Part shown: positions 36,701 to 49,300 of the stretch, in pieces
Position numbering within the stretch: the stretch's first letter is position 1
Layout of the letters: every line of letters begins with the position of its first letter
Assembly: GCA_002007465.1 (NCBI GenBank)
Contig: LNAC01000009.1
Coordinates: 1,148,532-1,212,531, forward strand
From: Ailurus styani
Lineage: Eukaryota > Chordata > Mammalia > Carnivora > Ailuridae
Direction: 5' to 3'
DNA length: 64,000 nucleotides
Position numbers and translations under genes: made by a program
Notes under the pieces: model-generated
Told to the model about the DNA's origin: nothing
What the model saw: the letters and a program-made list of their open reading frames with translations, nothing else
Database searches by the model: none

Positions 36701-39700
36701 CGAGCCATTCTGCAGCCGATAGCGGAGCTGGCTGCCCCGGAGTGGGAGACCGTCTTTGATCCAGCGGATGTCAGGTGCCGGGGTGCCATGGACCACACAG
36801 TCCAGCCGGACGCTGCTCCCCACAGGCTCCACCAGGTAGGAGAAGGCCTCCCCTTGCAACACGGGGGCTTCTGTAAGGTGACATCAGGCTATATGTCAGG
36901 AAGGAGGTTCCCTCAGGCTTGGCCTCTCCCTTAAACCCACCCCCGGAGGCTCCTGCTGGCCCAACATGACTGTGAATAGTCCGTGCATCAGGGATGGGTC
37001 ATGGGTCAAGTGAAACAGACTGCCTGGAATGCCGATTTGAAACGGAGTGAGAATAGTGCTGTGATTGATTAGTGATGCCTGAGACTGGCGCAGGAGGGAA
37101 AGCAATGTGATGAGAGTTGTGTACTAGCTGTAACAGACGGATTGTCCCAGCTGCAGAGTACCTGTCAGGGACGTCGGGAAACAGACTACATAACCATCAG
37201 GGCTCCTCGGCTGGACACAGCAACACTAAGACATCCCTGCTCCTCGCTTCATGCAAATCTTTGATTTTTTTAAAGATTTTATTATTTATTTCTTTATGTA
37301 TTTATTTAGAGTGGTTACTAGTTCAGAGGTCAGGGTGTCTATTTCTTAGAAAAACCAACAGACCGGGTTAAGCAGATGTCTCAGGAAAGGCCACAAGGCT
37401 CACGCCCTACCCTTCACGTGGACAAAGCTGACCGCCTGGACGCGCCCCACTCTGTTCTCGGCCCAGCAGATATAGGTCCCGCTGTCCTCTCTGGTGACGG
37501 CCACCCGCTGCAGTGTGCTGCCCCCATCCTGCTCAGACACCCCCTCTGGTAGAAAAGAGATGCCCCAGAGGGTTTTGAGTCCAGGGTGCCAGGGGCCCCC
37601 TCCTGCTCTGAATCTTTCACTCAGGCCGGGGTACCCAGCAGGTGTTTAGCAAAGGCACAAAAACGGGTGTCTCTTGTGGAGGGTGGGAGCTTGACCACGT
37701 CAGACCCATTCACGGCAGGCACGGGCCACGGGAGGGGACGCGCCGGAAGAACCAGGCTTCAAGCATTTTTGAGTGCACACCGTGAGCTGGCGGCGCGGGC
37801 GAGGGTAGGACTTTGGGGGCCTATTAACAGGCACGTCCTGCCTTAAACCAGTTCGCCCTCAGCACCCCTGTTATCTCCATCTCGAGACGAGGAAGCAGGG
37901 CTCAGAGAGGCTGAATCATTCCCCCAAACTCTCTCCCCGGGAGGCGGTGGGGTCCGGGCAAAGCCTTCCTCACAGGTGCACAAAGGTGAGCTTCTGAGCA
38001 CATTTCATAGCACCTGGACTCCGGTTTAGGAGCGTCTGAAAATATCACTTTGCCGTGGAGGGGACTTAGCCATTCATCAATTCAGCAGACATTTATTGAG
38101 CACCTATGGTATACCCCGTGCCCTGTGCAGGGCCCTGTGTTTCTCTAACATCACCTGGGGACCAGGAGGGACGACAGAACCTATCCCCCCACCCCTACCG
38201 CCAGGAAAGGAGTCTGCCCAGGGGCCCACAGTGGAAACAGCAGTGCTGGGTTGGAACACAAGCCCCCTCCTGGCCCTGAGGTCTCGGGGTGGAGTCTTTC
38301 TCCCAGGGGCCTTCTTGCCAGGTCTGACATGGGACCCGTCACATACGGCCACACGTGTTTGCTCTGCTCCCCACACACAGGGCCAAGGCTGGAGACACCC
38401 TCTTCTTCTCCGTGAGGTTGGGTCTCCCGCCAGTCTGCCCTTCCCCTGGGGTCCCGGTGTCCCCATCCACCCGCTCCCAGGAGGCCCAGACCCGTGACCG
38501 GCCGGTCGTTGACGGTCCAGCCGATGCGGGGGGTCGGGTTGCCCCGGGCCGCACAGCGAAGCCACAGCCTGTCCCCGAGGCGCAGGCTCCGGTCCCCAGG
38601 CAGGGTGGTGAAGACGGGCAGAGCCAGGATGCTGAGGTGTACGCGGCGGTGGGTGCGGCCCACGGCGTTCTCGGCCACGCACGTGTAGGTCCCAGCGTCC
38701 TGGCTCTGAGGGCAGAGGAGGGTCAGCCTGAGCGCTGCCCCCGCCTGCAGCTCCTAGAGGCCCCTTCTGCCGCAGGTTCCCTTGGAGCATACAGCCCAGA
38801 GAAGTAAAGGGGCTTGCTTGAGGTCACACAGCCAGTAAATGGTTCTGCTTCCCCGCTAGCCCCCGCCCCAGGCAGCCTTCCTAACCATCCGAGCCCTGAC
38901 CGCATGATGGTAACAACACCCCGATGTGCTGGACCCCCTGTTCCGGACTTCACCTGCACCAGCTCCTCCCTGCTGCCATGACCCCTGGACGGGACCCGTG
39001 TCGGGTGCCTTTTGCAGAGAATGCTCAGCCAAGCTCCGAGACGTTCCGCGGGGCATTGGAGCAGGGCTGGTGCACCCGCTGCTGTGCTCTCTGGCCCTCC
39101 ATGCCCCAAGGTCCGAGGACCCTGTGACTCCCTCCCCTGCCCCCCACCCCCAGCAGGTGCACCCACAGAGCCGCCACCCATCCACCCGGAGACGCCCGTT
39201 TGCGATTACAGAAGCTCAGTGCTGTTGGGGAAGGGGGGTGGGGCTCGCACCCATGCCCCGGGCTCAGGTCAACAACAGAGCAGGGTGGACAACCAGGCGC
39301 AGTTCGGGGACACAAAGCCATCCCCTGCCCTGCCCCCCGCCCCGTCCAGGGCTCCTTCCCTCCTTCAGGAATTAGCCACAGAGGTCCAGGTTCTAATCTT
39401 GGTTCTGCCTCTTGGCAACAGCGTGCCTTGGAAAAACCGGATACACTCTGAGCCTCTGTTTCTTCGTCTGGACTTGGGGATTATCATCCCCTTTTTCCCA
39501 GGGAGTTAAAAGCTGCACAGTGCTCAGTACAGAGCACGGCAAATGGCGGGGGGGGGGGGGGCTCTGCTCCCCGGAGGCTTTCCGTCCCTGTCGTCACTAT
39601 TATTTCCCTTTGTGCTCCCCGGGGTCGGAGGCTCACCTCCAGGTTCTTCACCAGCAGCTCCCCAGAAGGCTGGACGGTGAACTTGCCCTCGGCTCCGGAC

Positions 39701-42700
39701 ACGGGCTGGCCATCCTTCTCCCAGGTGATGCTGGGCTCAGGACTGCCGCTGGCCGCGCAGGGCAAGAGGGCGTGGGAGCCTTCGGTGGTGGACAGGTCAG
39801 GCAGGCCGGCCTCGATCATGGGCGGGACTGTGGGGAGAGGGAGGGGCGCTCGGGGATGGGGGCTCGGCTCGGGCGGGCTGCCCGGCTCCGGCACCCTTGG
39901 CGGTCGGCATCCCCCTCGCCCCTTCCCCCACCCCATCTGCTGTCTCCACCAGCTCTGTCACGTGGCCCGTGGTCTGGACAATTTGGGGACTGTTGAGTTT
40001 GGTGAAGCTGTGAAGGGTGATCCCAATGCACACACAATGGCTAAAGGGACGGAAATGGCTTTTGTTACTGGAAAGCCAAAATGAATGAGGGATGACCAGA
40101 CCGCCGTCTCATGAAGGGTCCCAGGAGGCAGAGGGACCCGAGTTACTGTCTAAAGGCAGATCTCGGGCACAAAATGGGAGAAGATGCTTTTCCCTCCGTT
40201 CCTTCTGGAACACAAGCCATGGTGGGATAGGGAAGGAGGTAGGGACGCCGGAGCCCCTAGCTCGCTGGGGGTCCTCCTCAGCCCCCTTCCCTGGGCCCAC
40301 CTTGTACCACCAGCCGTGTTTTCCCCACAGCGCTGCCCGCGCTGTTCTGGGCAAGGCAAAAATAGTTCCCGGCATCCTCCGGGCCGGTGTGGATAATCCG
40401 CAGCTCTCCAGTGGGTAGGACCTGGGTTCTTGCTCCTGGATTTGCAGGGAGAAAATGGGGAGCTGGTGGCTGGGGCCACTCTGTCTGACCAGGCGGCAAG
40501 GGACTCGTTGTGGTCACAAGGGTGGGGGGCACGGAGCCCCAGAGCCCAGCCAGGCTGTCCCCTCCCTCCCCAGCCTCCCAACTCCAGCACACAGGGCTCA
40601 GATAGAGGATCAAGCTCTGGCTGGTGAACAGAGATGGGTGGGCTGGGGGTGAAGAAGACACATGGACTTTCTGGGACCTTCCGGCAGGTCTGCAGAGCCA
40701 CCCCCCACCCCACTACCCCCACCGCGCCCAGGGCAAGCGGGAGGATCCCAGGCACACACCGTTCTTCCCTTGCTGGTGCTGAGCAGACTCACCTGCAGGG
40801 ACGCTGAGTCCCTCCTTCTGCCAGGTGATGCTCGGCCGGGGGACGCCCGAAGCCTCGCAAGGCAGCAGGACCTCCTCTGCCACCAGCGCCCGGACCACGC
40901 TGGGCAGAGGCTTCACCACGGGGGAGGCTGCAAGGGGACAGGACCACAGAGGTTCCTGGGGTCGCCTTTAATGCCCAGGCCCCTCTAACCGGGGGCGGGT
41001 GTGTGTGTGTGGCCTGAGCACCAGAGAGAGGAGCCTCTACAAGGATCAAGGGGTTTCTGAAATCGCAGCATGGACCAGAGGCAGGTCTGGGCATCTGGAA
41101 CCTGGGGTCCTCCCCTCCCTACCTGGCCCTACCTGCCTCTAGCCCTCCACCTGCCAAGAGACACTAACCTTGCACGGTAAGGACCACGTGCTTGTGGGCC
41201 ACGCCGGCAGAGTTGCGGGCTGTGCACGTGTAGCGGCCGGTGTGGATGGGGAGGGCCTGCCCGATCTCCAAGGCGCCTGTGGGTGGCAACAGGGCATGGA
41301 GGGGGCTGAGGGGGCCCGGAGCAGATGTCCCTTCCCCCCCCACCCCGGTGTCTCTCTGGCAGGCCACTCCACTGGCCTCCCTGCCCGTTTAAGCAGCTTG
41401 GGAAAACCTGGGTTCGAGGCCTGCCTGTGCTCCCTGTCGGGAGCATAACTGTGGGCAAGTCCCTTCCACTCTTGGGGCCTCGGTGTCCCCATATGTCCAA
41501 CAAGGAACCAGACAGGATGGTCTCTAGAAACTTCCGGCTATGATGTTCCAGAACCCGCCATTGCCCTACCTAGAATCCCTGGCCCGCCCCTAGTTCCACG
41601 GGCCCTCACCCTGCTACCTTTGCCGTGTTCTGCTCAAACTTGCTTCCTCCAGGAAGCCTTCCCACATTACTGCTTCATCTGTCCTCCCTCTGCCCTGTCT
41701 TCCTTAGTCTTGGGTGCTCAATGAACAGCATTTTAAGCTTCCTGGACCACCCCAGCCCCAGGCGGAACCAGAATCTCAGTCTTCTTTTACATGATGGGCT
41801 TCCCCATAACTGATTGTCAGAAGAAAGTTTTCTATTGCTTCGGAAGAGTCTGAAAACCGCAGATCTGGCTGGTGGTGCTCAGGCTTTAGGATTTCACTAG
41901 CTCACCAGTGAACAAATAAATGTAACTTGGAGAATCCTCCTACGGTGGCCAACTTTTAATTTTGACAAGCAAAGACATTTCAAAGGCCCCCGTCTACTAT
42001 CACCTTGATTTCATGAAAGAAAGGAACTTCTAACACCAAAATATTAAGAAAAGTATAATTTCAGAGGAAAGGAAAATCCTTCGGATGAGGTCAAATTAAC
42101 CTTCTGAAAGCTCTCACGTAGCTATTGTTTTCCTCACGTTGCCATGAAGTAGCACCAATCCGTCAACTAACGTCAGGGAACCATTGACGGATCCCCACAC
42201 GCTAGTGCGTGAGTGGGGCTACTAAGGCCCAGAGAAGGTGAGGGGTTCCCTTAGGTCACACAGCAGGGAACGGCAGAGCCAGGCCGGCGTGCTCCATCTT
42301 GCTCTCCCACCTGGTTCCAATGGTCCGCCTTCACACCCTCCGCCTGATGCCCTGGTCTCTCCTCTCGTGGCTCACCCTTACTTACCCGAAGGCAAGACGC
42401 GAAAGCCGTTCCCCCGCACGCCCAGCTGGGTGCCTGCCTTGCTCCAGGACACGACCGGGGCCGGGACACCTGTGCTGTGACACGTGAGGACCACGGGGCC
42501 CATCTTGGTCACGGTGAAGTCCGTCTGGTCGTCAGCAATGGTGGGAGGCACTACAAGGCAAGACAAGGCTTGAGGCCCCACCAAGGTCCATGGGGGACCA
42601 CACACAGCCATGGGGCCAAGTGAATAAGAACCATCAACAGAGACTAAGACACAGGTGACATTAGTGATGAAGAGCCAGGGAGGGAGGGGCACGAGAGAGA

Positions 42701-43279
42701 GTTCACATTCACTCACTCGGAAAGTATTTTTTGCTGGACTGTGGGGTACACTTATGAACTGCTTTCTGTAGAGATACCAGCTAGGTCTCTCTGGAGTGGT
42801 TCACAAGGGAAGGGAGTCATCACAAGAAGTGGGGAGGCCAGAGAAGGCGTCTTGGGGAAAGTGATATTTAACCTGAGATCTGAAGGAAGAGCAAGGGTCT
42901 GCTAGGTTAAGGGCAAAGGGAAGTGTTCAGAGCAGAGGGAACAGCATGGGCAGAGGGACTGGCATATGCAAAGGCCCTGAGGTGAGGAACTAAAATCTAA
43001 GCAGCATGACTGGATCCCAGAGTGAGGTAGGCCTTGGGGTGAGCTGAACCTGGGGGTCGGAGGGGTGACGGCTGGCTGGGCCAGCACGCACAGGACCCTG
43101 TGTTCCCAGGTGACACCTTTGCATTCTATTCTGAGTGCAATGGGCGGCCGTGGAGGGAGGAATTTTCACCAGGGTGATGACAAGGTCAGATTGGGGTTTA
43201 GAATAATCTGGACTGGGAGAGGGCTCTCTGGAGAGCTCCTACATGCCGGGAACAGCGCTAGAGTCCAGGCTGCATCAGA

Positions 43280-43336
<57 letters not shown>

Positions 43337-46300
43337 GGGGGGGGAGGGGGAACCGGGAGATTCCCATGATGCCTGCATCCTCTCTTCTCCCTCTTCCTGC
43401 TCCAACTCACCATGGACGGTCACCTGGTAGAGCCTGCGGGCCTCGCCCACCTCATTGCTCACCAGGCACTCAAACTGGGCTGAGTCCTGGGGGCCGGGAG
43501 CTGCCAGGAGCAGGGCGTTGGAGGGCAGGAGCCTGGGACGGACAGACAGACAGCTGCTAAGCGACAGGCCTGGCTGACCCGAGCCCCGCCAGCTGTGACC
43601 TGCCTGCCCAGCAATCTGGATGCAGGGGACAGGGTGTCTCATGACTAATTTCTCCCCTGGTATCTGCCCCCCAGCCCTGAATCAAGACATTCCTTCTAGA
43701 AGTTTCTACCCTTAAGGGTGCGGCTGTGGAGCTTGTGAGCAATTTTAATTTTCATCCTTGTGTTTCTCTACTATCCTCTATGTTTTCTGAAATCACCAGC
43801 TCTGACAACTTCTATGATAGTGATCACACCCAAGTCCCTTATCAGAACAGCTTCTGTTGGTGGAGCACCTGCTTTAGATGAAAGCTCCGTGATGGCCCCG
43901 CACCTGACACAGCAAATATCTGATGAGTTAATTGGTGAACTGACTCCTTTAATGCACCCAGGGATCACTGCATGATCTGCTGCCTTTGAGAAATGAGGAG
44001 ACGAGTATCCGGACTCAGCCGAACTCAGGCCTCCAGGTATGGACATTGTTAGGTCCCAGCAGCTGTGATGGTGTCAAACCCCGTGTTGGGCATCTCAGTG
44101 AAGATCCTTCTAGACCCCTGAGGTCAGGACACAGATCCCGGCACTGGCTTCATTGAGAACACAAGTGCCTCTCTGCCTTGTTTCTGACCGGGCTCCCCAC
44201 CGAGGAACGGGCACCCCCTTCCCCACCCTGAGCCCTGCATGGTGCCACCGGAGGCCCAGCTCCGTACCGGTAAGCACCCTGCTGCAGGTGGAAATCCAGC
44301 TTCTGTCCATCCTTCCACCAGACCACCCGGGGCTTGGGGGAGCCGCTGGCCTCACAGAGCAGTGAGGCAGGGGTGTGAGCAGTCAGGGTCAGGTTGGAGG
44401 GGCCGGGGGTGATGGCTGGAGGCTCTGGGGAGAGAGCAGTCACCAGGAGACAAGGGTGAGGATGGAGGCAAGGGGAAGGCACCCATCTTCTGCGGGCAGG
44501 GGAGGGGTGGGGAGACAGTGTGCAGGAATCTTCCAACAGGCTCCCTGATCTGGGGCGAAGGGACTTTGCTCGTCCCCCCCACCAGTTTGGCGGTCTCCTA
44601 ACCCCTTCTCCCTGAACGTAGCCCTCAGGGTCCCACTCGTCATCATCCCTGCCCGAGGCCAGCACCCAGCCGAGTGGCCTCCACCAAGGGGATCCATCGG
44701 AGCGAGAAGAGCAGATTAGACAGTCTGGTACAGTGATTCTGAACCCCATCCTTTCAAATATTTTCTATCCCGCACATTCAATACTATAGTATTAAGTGTA
44801 TGTGCTATACGCATAAAATAAATGGGCATCTCTTGAGTATGTGTGTTCTCAAGTTTTACTCATAGGCTTCATTGTCAAGAACACTGAGAGACTGTGGCTC
44901 TTGGCTCCTGACAGCAAGGAGGAACCCAGAAACCGGGCTGGACCCGGCCCAGACAGGGGATGGATGCTGAAGGCAAAGAACCTGCCTTTCCTTGTCCACC
45001 TACCGAGGACCTGGAGATCACGGCCTTGGCGGTCAGAACCTGCAGAGTTGGACGCAAGGCAGAGGTAGTGGCCGGCGTCCTGGGGAAGGACTGGCTGGAT
45101 CCTTAGGGAGCCCTCGGGCAGGACCTGCAGCCTGGAATGGAGGGGGGGGTTGCCATGGAGACCAGCAGCCTGGGGGGGCCGGTCCTTGGAGGGGCTGGAC
45201 CCTGGCGGCGTCGCCTCTGCCCCTGGCTTTCCCCGCAGGAAAGGGCTAGCTCTGGAGTGTTGCGTCCATGAGGCCAAGGTCAGAGGAGGTCACGGCCATG
45301 AGCAGCTCTGCACAACCCAACCCAGCATCAGGGGGCCTCCCAGGCTCCTACGTGGGCCCAGCTTCTCCCTAAGAGTCAGCAGGCAGCAGCATCCAGAAAG
45401 CCCCCCTTTTGAGCAAGTCCCCCAGCTCTGAGGACCGCCCCTTCCCAGGGCCACGTCTGGACTGCACCCCAGCCACGGGACTGGGGGTGAGCTGGACTCA
45501 GGCCGGACCCGTGGAACACTCTGCCCTGGGAGCTGGGATTGTCAGGCAGTTCTCAAGACTCTGCAGGCTGCATGAACACAGAAGCTATAACTTGGGGGCT
45601 AGGGGGTTGGGGGGGTGTCTTTGCCACATTCACAGAGAAAGGTGTAGAAAATTGGCCGGAGAGACACAGAGAGAGAGAGAGAGAGACATGAAGCCCCCTC
45701 CCACAGAAACAGAGATGAGCAACCAAAAGTCAAAACCAGACAGACAGACATACAGACGGACCCCTGGGGTTCTCGACACCCTCAACGCCCCAGACGAGCC
45801 TGTTTCTTGGGTCCTGGGGAGACCCACATGCTGGCCACGCAGCCACCTTTCTGCGCCAGCTGCCCAGGCGGTTTCAGCCTGGCAGCCACCCCGAAGCCCC
45901 TCGCGGTCCCGCTCCCACCTGGGGCCGGCAGGATCCAGGGGGGCTCCGTCCTTCCGCCAGCTCACGACGGGGGGCGGAGCGCCGTCCACCCGGCAGGGCA
46001 GCAGGGCCGTCTGGTTCACAGACGCGTTCACCGCGGCCGGTCCTGGCTGGATGGCGGGCACCCCTGGGGGAGGGGCACAGAGGCAGTGGGTGCCGGGGGC
46101 CTGCGGCCGGAGGAGGGGCCGGCGGGGCCGGGGCGGGGGGAAGGGAGGCCCACTCACTGTGGATCTCCACGCGGAAGGCCACGCTGGTGCTGCCCGCGGC
46201 ATTGTGGGCCGTGCAGCTGTAGTTGCCCCCGTCGGCCGTGCTCAGGGCCTGCAGCTGCAGGAACCGGCCCCCCTCCGGGAACTGGGTGTGGGCGTCCGCC

Positions 46301-49300
46301 TGCAGGGTCCCCAGGGTGGAGAGGGCCTCGCTAGTGCTGGGCCAGGGCAGGCCAGCCCCCGGGCTCCAGGCTCCAGGCTCCAAGCACCAGGCACGGAACC
46401 AGGCTCCAGGCACCAGGCACCAGGCACGGAGGACCAAGGAACCAGCAGGGGCAGGACAGCGGCCTCTGCCCCGTCCTGGGGTGGCCTGTAGATGCTTCAC
46501 TGACACCCCCGGGGGAAACAGGCTCCTGTGGGGGGGAACGAGCCTCCTACCCCTGGGCTCTGCCTGTCGGGGACGTTGCAGAGGGGACTCATGCCTGGAT
46601 CAGGAGCTGCAGCTTCCGGAAGACCTACAATCCTTGGCCCCCATTTTGGAGGTGGGGTGGAAGCTCAGAGAACCTCAGCAACAAGTGGGGTCACCCAGCC
46701 ACTCCGTGGAGCTTGGAGGTATAATGGGAAGCACATAGATAGGCATCAGAAGCCAGGGTGTGAATCCGAGCCTTGCCTCAGTGTTCCCATCCATAAGACG
46801 GGCATGACAATAACCGGAGTGCAGGACGCCAGGAGAGTGGGACCGCCAAGTGCCAGCGCGGGGCCACCCCTCAGCACCGAGGATCTGGGCTGCAGGGTCG
46901 GGGCCTGAGCAGCACAGAAGGCGGTGCCCCCGGGTCCCAGCCCGGCACCCACCTGCAGCAGGATGCCATCCCGGTGCCACTCAATCTCAGGCGCCGGCTC
47001 TGCCTCCACCGAGCATTCCAGAATGAGCTGCCCCGGAGCCAGGCCGACCACGGAGCGGGGGCCTCGGGGCCCAACAACATGGGGGGGGCCTAGGCAGGCA
47101 GCAGAGAGGCCGTGAGAGACACACCTGTCCCACCAGGCCCCGTCCTGCCTCCCTCTCCCGCCTCCCCCCTGACACCCCCTACCTTGAACCCTGACCCGGA
47201 AGCTCTTCTCAGCTTCGCCAGCAGGGCTCTGGGCCAGGCAAGTGTACAGCCCAGCATCGCCCACCTGGGGACGGAGCAGGGTGAGCAGCTGCCTCTGACC
47301 CCAGCCTGCCCACCTCCCGATCCGCTTTGCTTCCTCCACAACTAAGGACCAAGGATTCAGACTCGGGCTGGCTGAGTCGGCCACTCCGCCTTTCCAATCA
47401 TTCTCTTCTCTGGGATGCCTCTTCTCTAGCTCCACCTCACCCTTGCTTTATGGCTCGGGCAAAGCCTGCCTCCTCCAGGAAGTGCCCCTTGACTGCACCA
47501 GCCCTCCTCTGGTTGGGCTGGGGAGATATCTGGTCTCTGCATCAGCCTTGGCTTTGACCTAGCTGGGAGCTCTTGAGGGCAGGGCCCAGGTGGGTGGTCT
47601 CCACATGCTCACCCCGCACAAAGGAGGAGCTCAGCCTAAAGGCCAAGTGCTTCAGGGTCCTTCTCCTCCCTCCCACCCCGCTTCCCTTCCCCCAGCCTCA
47701 TCCTACAGCAGCACCTGCACGCCCTCCACCCGGAGCGCCCTGTTGCTGTCCTCGGGCCTGCTCAGGGCCTGCCCATCTTTATGCCAGGTGATGTTGGGCA
47801 GGGGGGTGCCCCGGGCATCACAGCGGAGCTCCAAGGGGGTTCCGGGGGTCAGCAACAGCTCTGCAGGCTGGCTCGAGTCCTCGATGTGGGGGGGATCTGC
47901 AAGATACCCGGGGGGGGGTCAGCCGTGGGGCCTGCATGCAATGCACTGGGAGCTGGGGTCCATCTCCCACTCCCCACCATCCAGAGGCTGACCACAGATG
48001 GGGCCAAGGACACCAGGAACCAGGGGCTCCTCTGCCTGGGCCAATTATTTGTGCTTTAAAACCAGCAAGCACACAGTATGGGGGATGGGGGGGGGATTCA
48101 GCTGACACGGCTCTTTCCAGTATGGCACAAAATTTGCAAAATCTCGTGCTTGAGACTTAGGGCTCTGCCTCCGGATTTCAGCAGCTCTTTGTGTCTGCTT
48201 TACAAGGTTTGAGGGGCAAAGCTGAAGAGCACAGCCCCAGGAGAATGAAGGACCACGTAGCCCTTCTATGTAGCAGCAAGATCAGCATCCCATATGAGCC
48301 TGTCTCGCCCCCATAGCCTGCACCCAGGCAGCAGCCCCTGGGGAAATCCACCAGGAGACTCCCCTCCCCTCCACCTTCTCCATCACCCAGGCCCAGAGAA
48401 GCTGGTGCTGGGGGCAGAGGACTCACCCATCACTGTCAGCTGGAAATGCCTCCTGGCTTCCCCTGCCTCGCTCACGGCCACACAGGAGTAGGTCCCCGAG
48501 TCACCAGCTCCCGCTGTCTCCAGCTGTAGGCTAGGCCCCTGTTCCAGGCTCTGGGGCAACAAGGGCTCCCCATCCTTCATCCATGACACCAGGGGCAGGG
48601 GGCTTCCCCGGGCTTCGCAGGGAAGGACCACCGAGGAGCCACGGACCACCGCCACGTCCCTCTGGAAGTCCACCGGCTCCAGGACAGGGGGCACTGAGCA
48701 AGGCAAAAGAGTGGGCGGGAGTCCTTTCATTCTGTGCCAGGTCACGCTTGGACCTTCACACAGGCCGTTGTTCCCACACGGGTCAGAATGCCCTTCTCCT
48801 GGATAATTCCTTCTCCTCTCCAGTCTTCAGCTTAGACCTCACCTCCTCCAGGAAGCCCTCCCTGAACTCTCCAGGCCAGCTGAAGAGCCCTCCTCTGTGC
48901 TCCCACCATTCCCTGTCCTTCCCCTGGTGTCATCGGTTGGTTGCCTGGAATTATGATCACCTCTTCCCAGAGGTTCCTGCACTGCCCTCCTGGGGTCAGG
49001 GGTCACCTCTGCTCACTGCCACATCCCGGTGCCTGGTGAGGCCCTGGCACACCGCAGTGTCTAAGGGCTGCTTGTGAGATGAATGAATGAGCGGCCAAAT
49101 GAATCAAAGACCGAGTCTCTGTCTTTGCGCCCTAAGGCCAAAAGATGCACTTATTCTCCAACAAGCCCCACCCCCCACCGGCGCCCCGGTCCATACCTTG
49201 CACCTGCAAGGTAAAGTTCCTGTCGGTCACGCCAGCTGGGCTTGCAGCCACACAGGTGAAGACGCCAGAATCTGCCAACTGCACCTGGGAAATCCTGAAC

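Larger units (their letters stand above)
27124..39521. repeat. Duplicated 12,398-bp block, copy B
   Basis: Starts in the C run directly after the gap and continues without a break into unique HMCN2 sequence (E28 and beyond), so its right flank is the true genomic neighbour of E28. It carries E29-E33 in order. Confidence 0.95.

Noticed and set aside
14128..39521. Recent biological tandem duplication adding Ig domains to HMCN2
   Set aside because: No difference seen between copies, edges at a C run and a SINE next to an N gap, and incompatible exon phases across the junction. Kept only as the alternative to test.
46300..46345. Upstream acceptors for E19 (after cccag or ctag)
   Set aside because: They would add residues out of phase with E18; the gaccctgcag site joins in frame at the expected place in the Ig fold.
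45409..46491. 360-codon plus-strand frame
   Set aside because: Antisense to E19 and E20 and running through the short-unit minisatellite; no start context or domain.
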